This document shows, piece after piece, positions 6,893 to 14,251 of a stretch of 32,507 nucleotides of DNA. The stretch comes from Amarolinea aalborgensis (GTDB taxonomy: Bacteria > Chloroflexota > Anaerolineae > SSC4 > Amarolineaceae), in assembly GCF_900491745.1 (NCBI RefSeq), contig NZ_UETR01000036.1:1-32507 (forward strand), read 5' to 3'. The position numbers and the translations under genes are program-made. Each line of letters opens with the position of its first letter. Position 1 is the stretch's first letter. Below the pieces are notes generated by a model. That model ran no database searches. It was not told where the DNA came from and saw only the letters and a program-made list of their open reading frames with translations.

Positions 6893-7861
6893 CTAGTGCT
6901 TGCCATTACCGGGCATTGCTGGTATCTGCAGCATGAACTCATCCAGTGACCCGACGGCCAACGCAACATCTACGAGCTGTTCAAGTTGATCCGTATCGAG
7001 CTGCTGTAACCTGATTTGGATGGTCGGCGGCGTGATTTGGAAACGCGCCCGCAACAAGCGCAGTAGTTGGCGCAAGGCCCCCTGCTGCATCCCCTGCTGC
7101 ATGCCTTGCTGCATGCCTTGCTGCATCCCCTGCCGAATGCCTTGCTGCATGCCTTTTTCCATACCTTTTTCTATGCCTTTTTCCATACCTTCGGCCAAAC
7201 CCTGCTCCAGGATTTCCTGATACCAGGGCGACTCGCGCAAGACGCTCATATCCCACCTCATGATCTGCTGCACTACTGGGATGTCGAACACGAAACTGGC
7301 GAAGAAAGCCAGCAGTGGTTCGAGGTCGCTCAGTTTCTCATCCTGACGTAACATGTCCAACGCGCGGACGACAACCGGCTGTTGGTCGCCTCCCTTGAGC
7401 ACGGGGGCAAACGGCAGCAGCGTGGGCAAGGGACGCTGCAAGACCATGTTGGCATCAACCGTCCACAGGTTGATGACCCGGTAATCCTGCCGCGCATGCA
7501 ATCCCATGAATTCGGATTCGTAGCGCTCAGCCACCTGGCTGCCGCGTTTCGACGGCAAGATGTTGATTAGGACCGGAAAAACCGGCAGATCGAACGCCTC
7601 TTCTGCCAGCCCGGCGTAGGCGCGCATGCGCCGGGGCAGGCGCGGCTTGTACCGTATCTGCAGTTCCGTCAATTGTAGGAACTCGCCGTGTTCAGGACTG
7701 AAGCAGCGCATCAATACATCGCTCGCACGGTTGATCCACTGAAACTCGCTCGTGACCACTTCGCGTGCCACGACATCGCTGCGCTGCGTGACCCACTGCG
7801 CCCAGGCGTCTGGCGCCAGGCTGATCAGGCGTTTGCCGCCAATATCTGCTGCTTTGGGCAT
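6893..7861 (-). CDS. Rpn-family PD-(D/E)XK nuclease-like protein with MQQG repeats and DUF4351-like C-terminus
   Basis: 322 residues in three parts. Residues 1-200 resemble Rpn (recombination-promoting nuclease / putative transposase) proteins. Candidate metal ligands are Asp48 (ASDVLMR) and the ExQ pair Glu66/Gln68 (QLTELQIRY), followed by LPVFPVLINILP. Residues 225-261 are a run of four-residue units (EGMEKG, MQQG, IRQG), probably helical. The C-terminus LLRLLRARFQITPP...RLQQLDTDQLEQLVDVAL matches the DUF4351 pattern. E. coli Rpn proteins are DNA endonucleases that promote recombination; recent work links some to phage defence. Activity here is unproven, and genomes of this type usually carry many copies. 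It has its own promoter (7906-7934). Confidence 0.8.
   Translation of the reverse strand: MPKAADIGGKRLISLAPDAWAQWVTQRSDVVAREVVTSEFQWINRASDVLMRCFSPEHGEFLQLTELQIRYKPRLPRRMRAYAGLAEEAFDLPVFPVLINILPSKRGSQVAERYESEFMGLHARQDYRVINLWTVDANMVLQRPLPTLLPFAPVLKGGDQQPVVVRALDMLRQDEKLSDLEPLLAFFASFVFDIPVVQQIMRWDMSVLRESPWYQEILEQGLAEGMEKGIEKGMEKGMQQGIRQGMQQGMQQGMQQGMQQGALRQLLRLLRARFQITPPTIQIRLQQLDTDQLEQLVDVALAVGSLDEFMLQIPAMPGNGKH
7079..7189 (-). repeat. In-frame 12-bp repeats coding for MQQG/MEKG units
   Basis: About nine four-codon units within the Rpn-family gene. The Met-Gln-Gln-Gly units are nearly identical in DNA while the Met-Glu-Lys-Gly units are A/T-richer variants. The 12-base period keeps the frame whenever copies are gained or lost. 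Confidence 0.85.
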
Positions 7862-7905
7862 GATCCCCCTCGGGTGGTTGGTGTGCGCGCCAGGTTGACA
7901 GAGGA

Positions 7906-7934
7906 AGTATAAAACGATTGAGGAGGTTCGTCAA
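7906..7934 (-). promoter_or_regulatory. Promoter of the Rpn-family gene
   Basis: On the minus strand, TTGACG (7929-7934), a 17-base spacer and TATACT (7906-7911), with a start near 7899, about 38 bases before the ATG. It lies in the 155-base gap after the ABC permease gene and suggests separate expression from the exporter operon. The rest of that gap shows nothing else I can name. Confidence 0.75.
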
Positions 7935-8016
7935 TCCTGCAAATGCACTTACGGACCTGTCAACGGCCGTTTCGAAGCTTAGGACGACCACAAGCGAAGC
8001 ATTGGAGAAGCTGCCG

Positions 8017-8856
8017 TTACGATCCCGTACCCGCGTAGTGGCTCAATCCGAACAGCCAGACCCGATAGGCGATGACGAGTAGGACGGCGGCCACCAATGG
8101 ACTGATCCAGGCGATGAGGCTGGGGTCTCGGCCAAGCAGATACGAGGCCGGGTAGTACGAAGCAAAACCATATGGAATCAACCAGGTTAGCAGCAGACCG
8201 ATGCCGCGCTGGTAGATGGTTAACGGGAACTTAGCAAACTCGTGCAACTCGAACACCATGCGCGTCACCGGCACCGATTCAACAATCCAAAAAGCGCTCG
8301 TGCAGGTGATGAGGTTCAAGGCGATGAAAATGGCGCCGCCGCTGAGCACCACAACCACCAGGTAAAGCGCAGTGAGCGGCGTCAACGCAATTTCCAGTGT
8401 GCGCAGCGCCGTCACGGTCAGCGCCAGGCCTACGATGAAATTGCCGACGCCATCGTGACAAAAGCGATCAGCCAGCAGATGGAAGAGAGGATTGATCGGT
8501 CGCACCAAGAAGCGGTCAAAACCACCGCTGCGAATATAGTCGTGCCCGATGGTCCACAGGTTATCTGCAAACATATGGTTGATAGACTTTGCCAGCACCA
8601 CGAGACCGTAGATGAGCAGAATTTCGTAAAAACTCCACCCCACCAGGTTGGGAATCTGGCGCATCACCACCCACACCATGAGCAGGCCGGCCGCTTGCTC
8701 CGACACCGTGGACGAAGCGCCAATCAAGAAATTTACGCGGTACTCCAGCAGGATCTTCAGCCGCTGCTTCAGAAACAATCCGTACAGCCGCACATACCGC
8801 CCCATTTCTCCCACCAACGACTCTCCAGCCAAGATTCTGCGCGTTGAATTCAGCAT
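8017..8856 (-). CDS. ABC-2 type exporter permease (DUF990-like), second subunit
   Basis: 279 residues with about six hydrophobic segments; examples are FLIGASSTVSEQAAGLLMVW, ILLIYGLVVLAKS, IALTPLTALYLVVVVLSGGA and LIAWISPLVAAVLLVIAY. The motif DYIRSGGFDRFLVRPINPLF between segments is typical of the permeases that pair with a NatA-like ATPase in this class of exporters. The ATG at 8856 follows GGGAGG nine bases upstream and lies four bases after the stop of the sister permease, so the two are coupled. A longer reading frame to 9039 runs through the sister gene and is not used. With 8861-9685 it should form the membrane pore of one exporter; cargo unknown. Confidence 0.85.
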   Translation of the reverse strand: MLNSTRRILAGESLVGEMGRYVRLYGLFLKQRLKILLEYRVNFLIGASSTVSEQAAGLLMVWVVMRQIPNLVGWSFYEILLIYGLVVLAKSINHMFADNLWTIGHDYIRSGGFDRFLVRPINPLFHLLADRFCHDGVGNFIVGLALTVTALRTLEIALTPLTALYLVVVVLSGGAIFIALNLITCTSAFWIVESVPVTRMVFELHEFAKFPLTIYQRGIGLLLTWLIPYGFASYYPASYLLGRDPSLIAWISPLVAAVLLVIAYRVWLFGLSHYAGTGS

Positions 8857-8860
8857 CGGC

Positions 8861-9685
8861 TCATCCTCCCTGCACCGTGACGGCGCGTACGGCGCGACGA
8901 AAGACCAGGCGTGAAGCAAGCGCCATGCACACCAGCCAGACGAGCTGCACCAGCCACAGCCGCGGCGCCTCACTGACAGGCGTGATGCCGCTGAGCAGCG
9001 ATACAGGCACGTAGAGCGACTGGACAAAGGGGAGCGCACTGGTCAGCGTGCGCAACCAGTCTGGCATCATGTCGAGCGGCACCAGCGCGCCGCTGAAAAA
9101 GAGACCAAAGCCATAGCGCAGCACACTCCATCCCCACACTTCTGTCGTGTAGAAGGCCAGGCACGCCAGAATCCAGTCAAAAAAGAAGATCACCGTAAAA
9201 CCGAGGAAGAGCGACACGGCAAATGCGCCCCAGGTCAGCATGTCGGCTGGCAGGTGCAGCCCAAAGAGGAGCACGGCCAGCAGCACCAGGGGCACCTTGG
9301 TAATGGATGCTACCACGACATCGGTCAGCGCTTCAACATAGTAGCGCGCCTGAAAGTCCACAGGGCGCAGCAGCTCGATGCCGATCATGCCTTCACGCAT
9401 GCCATAGCCCATGGCAAAGATGAGGCGCGTGCCAATGACCGGCGCCAGAATCTGCGCCAGGAGTACGTAGTTGAGGGTTTGCGTCAGACTAAGGCCGCTG
9501 AGCGTACTGGTATTTTGATACACCGCACGCCAGAAGTAGACAAACGTCGTCATGGCGACGATTTGCACGATGAACTCCATCCAGACCCAGATGCGATAAG
9601 CCAGGAAGAGCTTCGGTTCCATGGCGGCTAAGGCGCCGTAAACCTTCCATGTTGATTTCAGAGACTGCCAGGTGGATTTGAGCAT
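8861..9685 (-). CDS. ABC-2 type exporter permease, first subunit
   Basis: 274 residues, about six membrane spans: VWMEFIVQIVAMTTFVYFW, LNYVLLAQILAPVIG, VVVASITKVPLVLLAVLLF, AFAVSLFLGFTVIFFFDWIL, GFGLFFSGALVPL and LWLVQLVWLVCMALA. The cytoplasmic loop GMIGIELLRPVDFQARYY parallels the loop in the sister permease and is the likely contact to the ATPase. The start is seven bases after the ATPase stop. ATPase, permease and permease in this order form a complete heteromeric exporter. It is related in layout to drug, lantibiotic or glycan-precursor exporters, but the sequence alone does not say which. Confidence 0.85.
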   Translation of the reverse strand: MLKSTWQSLKSTWKVYGALAAMEPKLFLAYRIWVWMEFIVQIVAMTTFVYFWRAVYQNTSTLSGLSLTQTLNYVLLAQILAPVIGTRLIFAMGYGMREGMIGIELLRPVDFQARYYVEALTDVVVASITKVPLVLLAVLLFGLHLPADMLTWGAFAVSLFLGFTVIFFFDWILACLAFYTTEVWGWSVLRYGFGLFFSGALVPLDMMPDWLRTLTSALPFVQSLYVPVSLLSGITPVSEAPRLWLVQLVWLVCMALASRLVFRRAVRAVTVQGG

Positions 9686-9692
9686 GGGCAGG

Positions 9693-10691
9693 TCAGTCCA
9701 ACGCGCCGTTGTAAATCTGCTTGATGATGCTGGACAAATCTGGCTCTGCCAGGGAAAAATCTATCACCTCGGCCTGATTCATGATGGCCGCGGCCACCTG
9801 ACTGGCGGTGGTGTGCGTACGGTCGAAGCGCAACACCAGCCTGCGCGCATCCGTCACGTCCTCAGCCGGCGCGGGCATCACCTCGGTTCCCGGTGGCATG
9901 ACCAGCGGCCCCACGTCAGCAGCCATCTCAAACGTAATTGCCCGGAACTTGCCAAAGCGATCCCTGATCGTGCTCAGCGGCCCGTCATAGATCAGCTTAC
10001 CGTTATCAATGATAATGACGCGCTGGCACAATTGCTCAATGTCGCCCAGGTCATGCGTGGTCAATATCACCGTGGCGCCGTTTTCCCGATTCTGTTGCCG
10101 GATGAACTCGCGGATACGCTCTTTGACGATCAAGTCCAGACCGATGGTCGGCTCGTCGAGGTAAACGATCTGGGGGTCATGGATCAGTGTGGCGGCCAGC
10201 TCTGCCCGCATCTTCTGACCCAGGGACATGTTGCGGATCGGCACCTGAAGCAGAGACTTGAGCTCGAGGATGTCAGAGAACTGCGCCAGGCGCTGCTGGA
10301 AACGGGCAGGTTCTACGCGGTAGATCTGACCAATCAGGTTGAGCGATTCGATCAGCGCCAGGTCCCACCACAATTGGCTGCGCTGCCCAAAAACAACGCC
10401 GATGTCGCGCGCATTAGCCACACGCTGGCGATGCGGATCACGCCCAAGCACACGCACTTCGCCGCTCGTCGCGGCCAGGATGCCGGTTAACATCTTGATG
10501 GTTGTGGATTTGCCCGCGCCGTTGACGCCAATGTAACCGACTACTTCGCCTGGGGCCACGCGGAAGCTGATATGATCCACCGCGATCTTATCCTGGTGCT
10601 GCGGTCGAAAAAGGGCTTTGACCGCCCCTCTCACGCCGGGATCTTTTTGGTTGACGCGGTATATCTTGGTTAGGTCTTTGACCTCAATCAT
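9693..10691 (-). CDS. ABC exporter ATP-binding protein
   Basis: 332 residues. Walker A is GVNGAGKSTT, the signature loop is NMSLGQKMRAE (the SLGQ variant usual for this exporter class), Walker B is IVYLDEPTIGLD, and the switch histidine is in TTHDLGD. The A-loop region at the N-terminus (MIEVKDLTKIY) sets the start at 10691. A reading frame extending to 11033 would run into the glycosyltransferase gene and is rejected. The C-terminal ~80 residues after the nucleotide-binding domain form an accessory domain seen in the DUF990-linked ATPases. Drives the two permeases encoded next. Start signal GAGG at 11 bases. Confidence 0.9.
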   Translation of the reverse strand: MIEVKDLTKIYRVNQKDPGVRGAVKALFRPQHQDKIAVDHISFRVAPGEVVGYIGVNGAGKSTTIKMLTGILAATSGEVRVLGRDPHRQRVANARDIGVVFGQRSQLWWDLALIESLNLIGQIYRVEPARFQQRLAQFSDILELKSLLQVPIRNMSLGQKMRAELAATLIHDPQIVYLDEPTIGLDLIVKERIREFIRQQNRENGATVILTTHDLGDIEQLCQRVIIIDNGKLIYDGPLSTIRDRFGKFRAITFEMAADVGPLVMPPGTEVMPAPAEDVTDARRLVLRFDRTHTTASQVAAAIMNQAEVIDFSLAEPDLSSIIKQIYNGALD

Positions 10692-10786
10692 AAGCGTAAT
10701 CGGCCTCGGTGGAAGAAGGTGATGCCTCGGAAGTTGGTAAGGCATCCCAGGTCTGAGAGGTGTATTGATCGGAGAACAATGATGAG

Positions 10787-11575
10787 CTAATCGTACAGTC
10801 CGCGGCGCACATTTTGGCGCACCTTGAACACCTCGCGCACCATCGAAATCGTGTCGCGCAGGGGATTGATCTTGCTTTCGGTCATGAAGTACCAATGAAT
10901 CGGCACCTCGGCCACTTTGTAACCGCGGCGTAAGGCAATCGCCAATACTTCTACATCGAAAGCCCATCCCCCCATGGTTTGGCGGGTGAAGACATCGCGC
11001 GCGACAGTGCGGTTGAACATCTTGAATCCGCACTGTGTGTCTTGCAAGCCAGGAATGGCCAGGCTGCGCACGATAGCGTTGAACACGCGCCCCATGAGAT
11101 GGCGATAGTATGGCTCATTGTAACGCACCGCGCCGTCGCCTTCGCGTGAGGCGATCGCGACGTCAAAACCGTTCTGCACGGCCTTGAGGAGCTTGGCGGT
11201 TTCGCCGATCGGCATGGCCAGGTCAGCATCACAGATCAGAGCATGTTCCCCGGCAGCCGCCAACATGCCCTCGCGCACAGCTGTGCCCTTCCCTTTGGCC
11301 GAATGAAGCAGGCGCACGTAGGGATGATCGGCGCGAAAGCGATTGACCACACCACTCGTGTCGTCACGGCTGCCGTTTTCGACCACCAACACTTCGGCTG
11401 TGTAGGGTTGTTGACGCAGGAAATCGTCAATCTTGAGCAGCGAAGCCGGCAGGCGCGATTCTTCATTGTACGCCGGGACAACGATCGTCAACAGCGGCGC
11501 GGGGCCGTTGGCCGGCGCACCATGCGCGATAGTATTTTCAGACAATTGATGCGACATGGCGGATTGTGTCACCAT
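10787..11575 (-). CDS. GT2 glycosyltransferase, dolichyl-phosphate glucosyltransferase (ALG5)-like
   Basis: 262 residues. The GT-A fold signatures are TIVVPAYNEESRLPASL, VLVVENGSRDDTSG and the DAD metal site in ALICDADLAMP. AIASREGDGAVR, MGRVFNAIVRSLAIPGLQDTQCGFKMFNR and GWAFDVEVLAIALRRGYKVAEVPIHWY are the marks of polyprenyl-phosphate hexose synthases (ALG5/DPM1 type). It has no membrane segments, so it would act at the cytoplasmic face, moving glucose or mannose from a nucleotide sugar to polyprenyl phosphate. The start is uncertain: ATG 11575 or ATG 11557, neither with a clear ribosome-binding site. The ABC exporter genes follow after a 95-base gap holding a 7-bp hairpin. Confidence 0.85.
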   Translation of the reverse strand: MVTQSAMSHQLSENTIAHGAPANGPAPLLTIVVPAYNEESRLPASLLKIDDFLRQQPYTAEVLVVENGSRDDTSGVVNRFRADHPYVRLLHSAKGKGTAVREGMLAAAGEHALICDADLAMPIGETAKLLKAVQNGFDVAIASREGDGAVRYNEPYYRHLMGRVFNAIVRSLAIPGLQDTQCGFKMFNRTVARDVFTRQTMGGWAFDVEVLAIALRRGYKVAEVPIHWYFMTESKINPLRDTISMVREVFKVRQNVRRGLYD

Positions 11576-11607
11576 TTCTTACGCAGGCTCCAGTCGTTCC
11601 TGGCCCC

Positions 11608-12516
11608 CTAACGAACAAGATTCACCAGGGCAAAACCAACAAGAAACTGAACAGACAAAGCGCCGGCCCAGAGCAGATACGCGCCAGGGCGTTGACGCGG
11701 GTAGAGAAAACCGCCCCACACGCCGTTCACGATCAAAGCCCCAAGTCCGATGAGGGGTAGCACAAATAGGGATGCCGGCGCGCCAAAACGATCTGGCTGG
11801 CCCAGCGCGTCGAAGTGCAGCGGGAGACTGGCCGGCAGGCTGGGAAAACGGATGCACAAATAGCCAAAGAGCGCCAGGTTTAGAATCAATGTCACCGCCA
11901 CGATGCCCAAACCGATGCGATCCCGCCAGATGTCCCACTGCCAGATGCCGGGCGCCTCGCGCCCCACGCTGCGCAAGCGATTGGGTCCCAGTTCATAGCG
12001 TTCTTGAATCGCCTGGATGAAAGCCTCGGGCGCGGCAGGCGACAAGGCATAACCGACGGTGTAGGTGTGTTCTTTGTCATGCTGTTCAATGAAGAGAACG
12101 ACCTGCTTTGCGGCCGGCCCCGTTGCCAGACTGATAATATGGCCCACCGCGCTGACATCCCCGCGCACCAGATACGGGTTCGGCCATTCCCACCAACGCC
12201 CCTTCACCGCGGCAAATCCACCGCGCTGAATACGCAGAATGGTCCCCAGCGGGATGACTTCTCGCAAAGAGCCCCAGGCAACTGTCACTGCGTCGCGCTC
12301 CACCCAGTATTCCAACGACAGGGTACTCCACGTCCGGTAACCCAGGTAGGCCAGAACGGGTAGGCACGCCAGGCCCAGCAATCCCAGTAGAAAGACCCAC
12401 CCCGAGATGGGGAGTGCAGTCATCCAGCGCAGCAGCAGAACGGCCAGGAGCATGACCCCAACACAGGCGAGCACCCCGCGCCACGCATCGGGTGTAGAGG
12501 CAGACTTAAAGCTCAT
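11608..12516 (-). CDS. Membrane protein with bacterial PH-like domain and DUF1648-like segment
   Basis: 302 residues. Two membrane spans near residues 14-60 (ACVGVMLLAVLLLRW, GWVFLLGLLGLACLPVLAYL) are followed by a soluble part (YWVERDAVTVAWGSLREVIPLGTILRIQRG) that looks like a bacterial pleckstrin-homology domain. C-terminal spans follow, with PLHFDALGQPDRFG between them, the usual DUF1648 pattern. Related proteins are membrane proteins of uncertain role. The ATG at 12516 uses a GAGG that overlaps the ilvE stop region, six bases after ilvE, so coexpression is likely although a link in function is not obvious. Confidence 0.75.
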   Translation of the reverse strand: MSFKSASTPDAWRGVLACVGVMLLAVLLLRWMTALPISGWVFLLGLLGLACLPVLAYLGYRTWSTLSLEYWVERDAVTVAWGSLREVIPLGTILRIQRGGFAAVKGRWWEWPNPYLVRGDVSAVGHIISLATGPAAKQVVLFIEQHDKEHTYTVGYALSPAAPEAFIQAIQERYELGPNRLRSVGREAPGIWQWDIWRDRIGLGIVAVTLILNLALFGYLCIRFPSLPASLPLHFDALGQPDRFGAPASLFVLPLIGLGALIVNGVWGGFLYPRQRPGAYLLWAGALSVQFLVGFALVNLVR

Positions 12517-12522
12517 GCCGCC

Positions 12523-13437
12523 TCAAAAGACCGGTGTACACCAGTCGCAATACTGTGGCACGTTGCCGCGCACAACCTCGAAATAGAGGTCACGCAGTTC
12601 GGTTGTGATCGGTCCCATCTTGCCCGCGCCGATCGGACGCCGATCCACGGAGGCAATGGCCGCCACCTGGACGCCGGTGCCGCAGAAGAAAGCCTCATCG
12701 GCCACATACAGTTCAGTGCGGTCAATGCTGCGCTCGACCACCTGCAGGCCCAGTTGAGCCGTAGCCAGATCCATCAACGTGCGCCGTGTGATGCCCTCCA
12801 GGATGTTGTCGCTGACAGGGGGTGTGATCAAGGTGCGGTTGCGGATGATGAAAATGTTCTCCGCGCTGCCTTCTGACACATGGCCGTCGGGGTTGAGCAC
12901 AATGGCCTCGTCAAAGCCGTTCATCATGGCCTCGCTCTTGATGAACGCCGAGTTGACATACGCGCCGGCCAGTTTGCCGCGCGCTGGAATCGCCGTGTCA
13001 TCCACGCGTCGCCAAGACGAAGTACAAACGCGAGCGCCTTCTTCCGATTCGATATAGCGGCCGAAAGGCACCGCGTAAATCGTCACCTCGTCGCGCAGAT
13101 CGTGCAGACGCACGCCGATGATCTTCTCCGCCTTGTAGGCCAGGGGCCGGATATAAATGTCGTGATGCATCGCCTCGCGCCGCGCCAGGTCGAGCGTGAT
13201 ATTCACCAAATCGTCAGGCGTGAAAGGCAACTTCATCAGCAGCAGCCGCGTGGACATCAAGAAGCGCTCGAAATGGTCGCGAATGCGGAAGACATACAGG
13301 TTCTGGTGCTTCTCATTCCAATAGCCGCGAATCCCGCCAAAACAGGCCGTGCCGTAGTGCAGGGCGTGCGTCATGACGCTGACCGTGGCCTGCTCTATCG
13401 GTACAATAGCACCCTCAAAAAAAGCATATTTTGTCAT
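12523..13437 (-). CDS. ilvE: Branched-chain amino acid aminotransferase
   Basis: 304 residues, fold-type IV PLP enzyme, last step of leucine, isoleucine and valine synthesis. Hallmarks: HALHYGTACFGGIRGY, the internal-aldimine Lys155 in GKLAGAYVNSAFIK, DEAIVLNPDGHVSEGSAENIFI, and NILEGITRRTLMDLA. The length matches E. coli IlvE (309). ATG 13437 follows TAGGAG. It is in the minus-strand block 52 bases after surE and six before the PH-domain gene. No other branched-chain synthesis gene is nearby. Confidence 0.93.
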   Translation of the reverse strand: MTKYAFFEGAIVPIEQATVSVMTHALHYGTACFGGIRGYWNEKHQNLYVFRIRDHFERFLMSTRLLLMKLPFTPDDLVNITLDLARREAMHHDIYIRPLAYKAEKIIGVRLHDLRDEVTIYAVPFGRYIESEEGARVCTSSWRRVDDTAIPARGKLAGAYVNSAFIKSEAMMNGFDEAIVLNPDGHVSEGSAENIFIIRNRTLITPPVSDNILEGITRRTLMDLATAQLGLQVVERSIDRTELYVADEAFFCGTGVQVAAIASVDRRPIGAGKMGPITTELRDLYFEVVRGNVPQYCDWCTPVF

Positions 13438-13489
13438 TCGAGTCTCCTACCAATCTTCATGCCTGTACGTTTTTCCCGATAGGCTGGCT

Positions 13490-14251
13490 TTACATCTGCC
13501 ACGCCGCCAGCGCCGCCAGCAAGCCCTGGTCAGTCATGTCCATAGTCAGCGGCGTGACCGAAATGAAACCGAGCGCCAGCGCGCCGATGTCGGTGTCGCC
13601 GGCTTCGTCAGGGATGCCGCCAGGTGGATCGCCGCCAATCCAGTAGTACGGTCGTCCGCGTGGATCATGGCGCTCAATCAGCTTGTCGCGGTAGACGCGG
13701 CGCCCCAAGCGGGTGCGCCTCAAACCGCGGATGGCGTCGCGCGGCAGCGCCGGCGCATTGACGTTCAAGAAGCTGTTGACGGGGAGTCCGCGCGCAAAGA
13801 CCTGGCGCACCAACTTGGCCGTGGCCTCCGCCGCCGGCCCATAATCAATGGCCTCGCTCCATTCCACCGACACCGAAATCGCCGGGAGGCCGGCCACGAC
13901 AGCTTCCATGGCTCCGGCCACCGTGCCCGAATAGGTAATATCATGCCCCATGTTGGCGCCTTGATTGATACCAGAGACAACGAGATCGGGGGGCTGCGGA
14001 ATGAGCCCGAGCAACGCCAGGCTCACGCAGTCAGACGGCGCGCCTGTGGTGGCAAAGGCCGGCGTGCCATCGGCCAGCGTCACCTGGCTGACCCGCAGCG
14101 GCTTATGCATCGTCTTCGTGTGACCGGCCGCGCTCCAGTTGCGATCCGGGGCAAAAATGGTAATGTCAGCCAGCGGCGCCAGGGCCTGCTTCAGCGCCAA
14201 CAGCCCGGGGGATTGGACGCCGTCGTCGTTGGTAATTAGGATCCGTTTCAC
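13490..14251 (-). CDS. surE: 5'/3'-nucleotidase SurE
   Basis: 253 residues; metal-dependent phosphatase of nucleoside 5'- and 3'-monophosphates and short polyphosphates, cytosolic. The N-terminal ILITNDDGVQSPGL carries the metal-binding Asp9-Asp10 pair. DLVVSGINQGANMGHDITYSGTVAGAMEA is the second family signature. The start codon is GTG at 14249-14251 and its last two bases plus the next A form the TGA of the penicillin-binding protein gene (a GTGA overlap at 14248-14251). Translation is therefore probably coupled. A region rich in SurE-type C-terminal strands (GDTDIGALALGFISVTPL) completes the protein. Confidence 0.94.
   Translation of the reverse strand: MKRILITNDDGVQSPGLLALKQALAPLADITIFAPDRNWSAAGHTKTMHKPLRVSQVTLADGTPAFATTGAPSDCVSLALLGLIPQPPDLVVSGINQGANMGHDITYSGTVAGAMEAVVAGLPAISVSVEWSEAIDYGPAAEATAKLVRQVFARGLPVNSFLNVNAPALPRDAIRGLRRTRLGRRVYRDKLIERHDPRGRPYYWIGGDPPGGIPDEAGDTDIGALALGFISVTPLTMDMTDQGLLAALAAWQM

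Noticed and set aside
7079..7189. CRISPR or non-coding minisatellite
   Set aside because: The 12-base units are in frame inside an intact gene and code for MQQG/MEKG units.
9741..10691. Degenerate ABC signature as a sign of a dead ATPase
   Set aside because: SLGQ in place of SGGQ is usual for this exporter class, and Walker A, Walker B and the switch His are intact.
10721..10746. Terminator between the ALG5-like gene and the ABC ATPase
   Set aside because: The GATGCCT/AGGCATC stem has only seven pairs, a 12-base loop and no U-tract on the transcribed strand.
10692..11033. N-terminal extension of the ABC ATPase frame
   Set aside because: It overlaps the glycosyltransferase gene and reads as random Pro/Arg/His-rich sequence; the ATPase domain begins at 10691.
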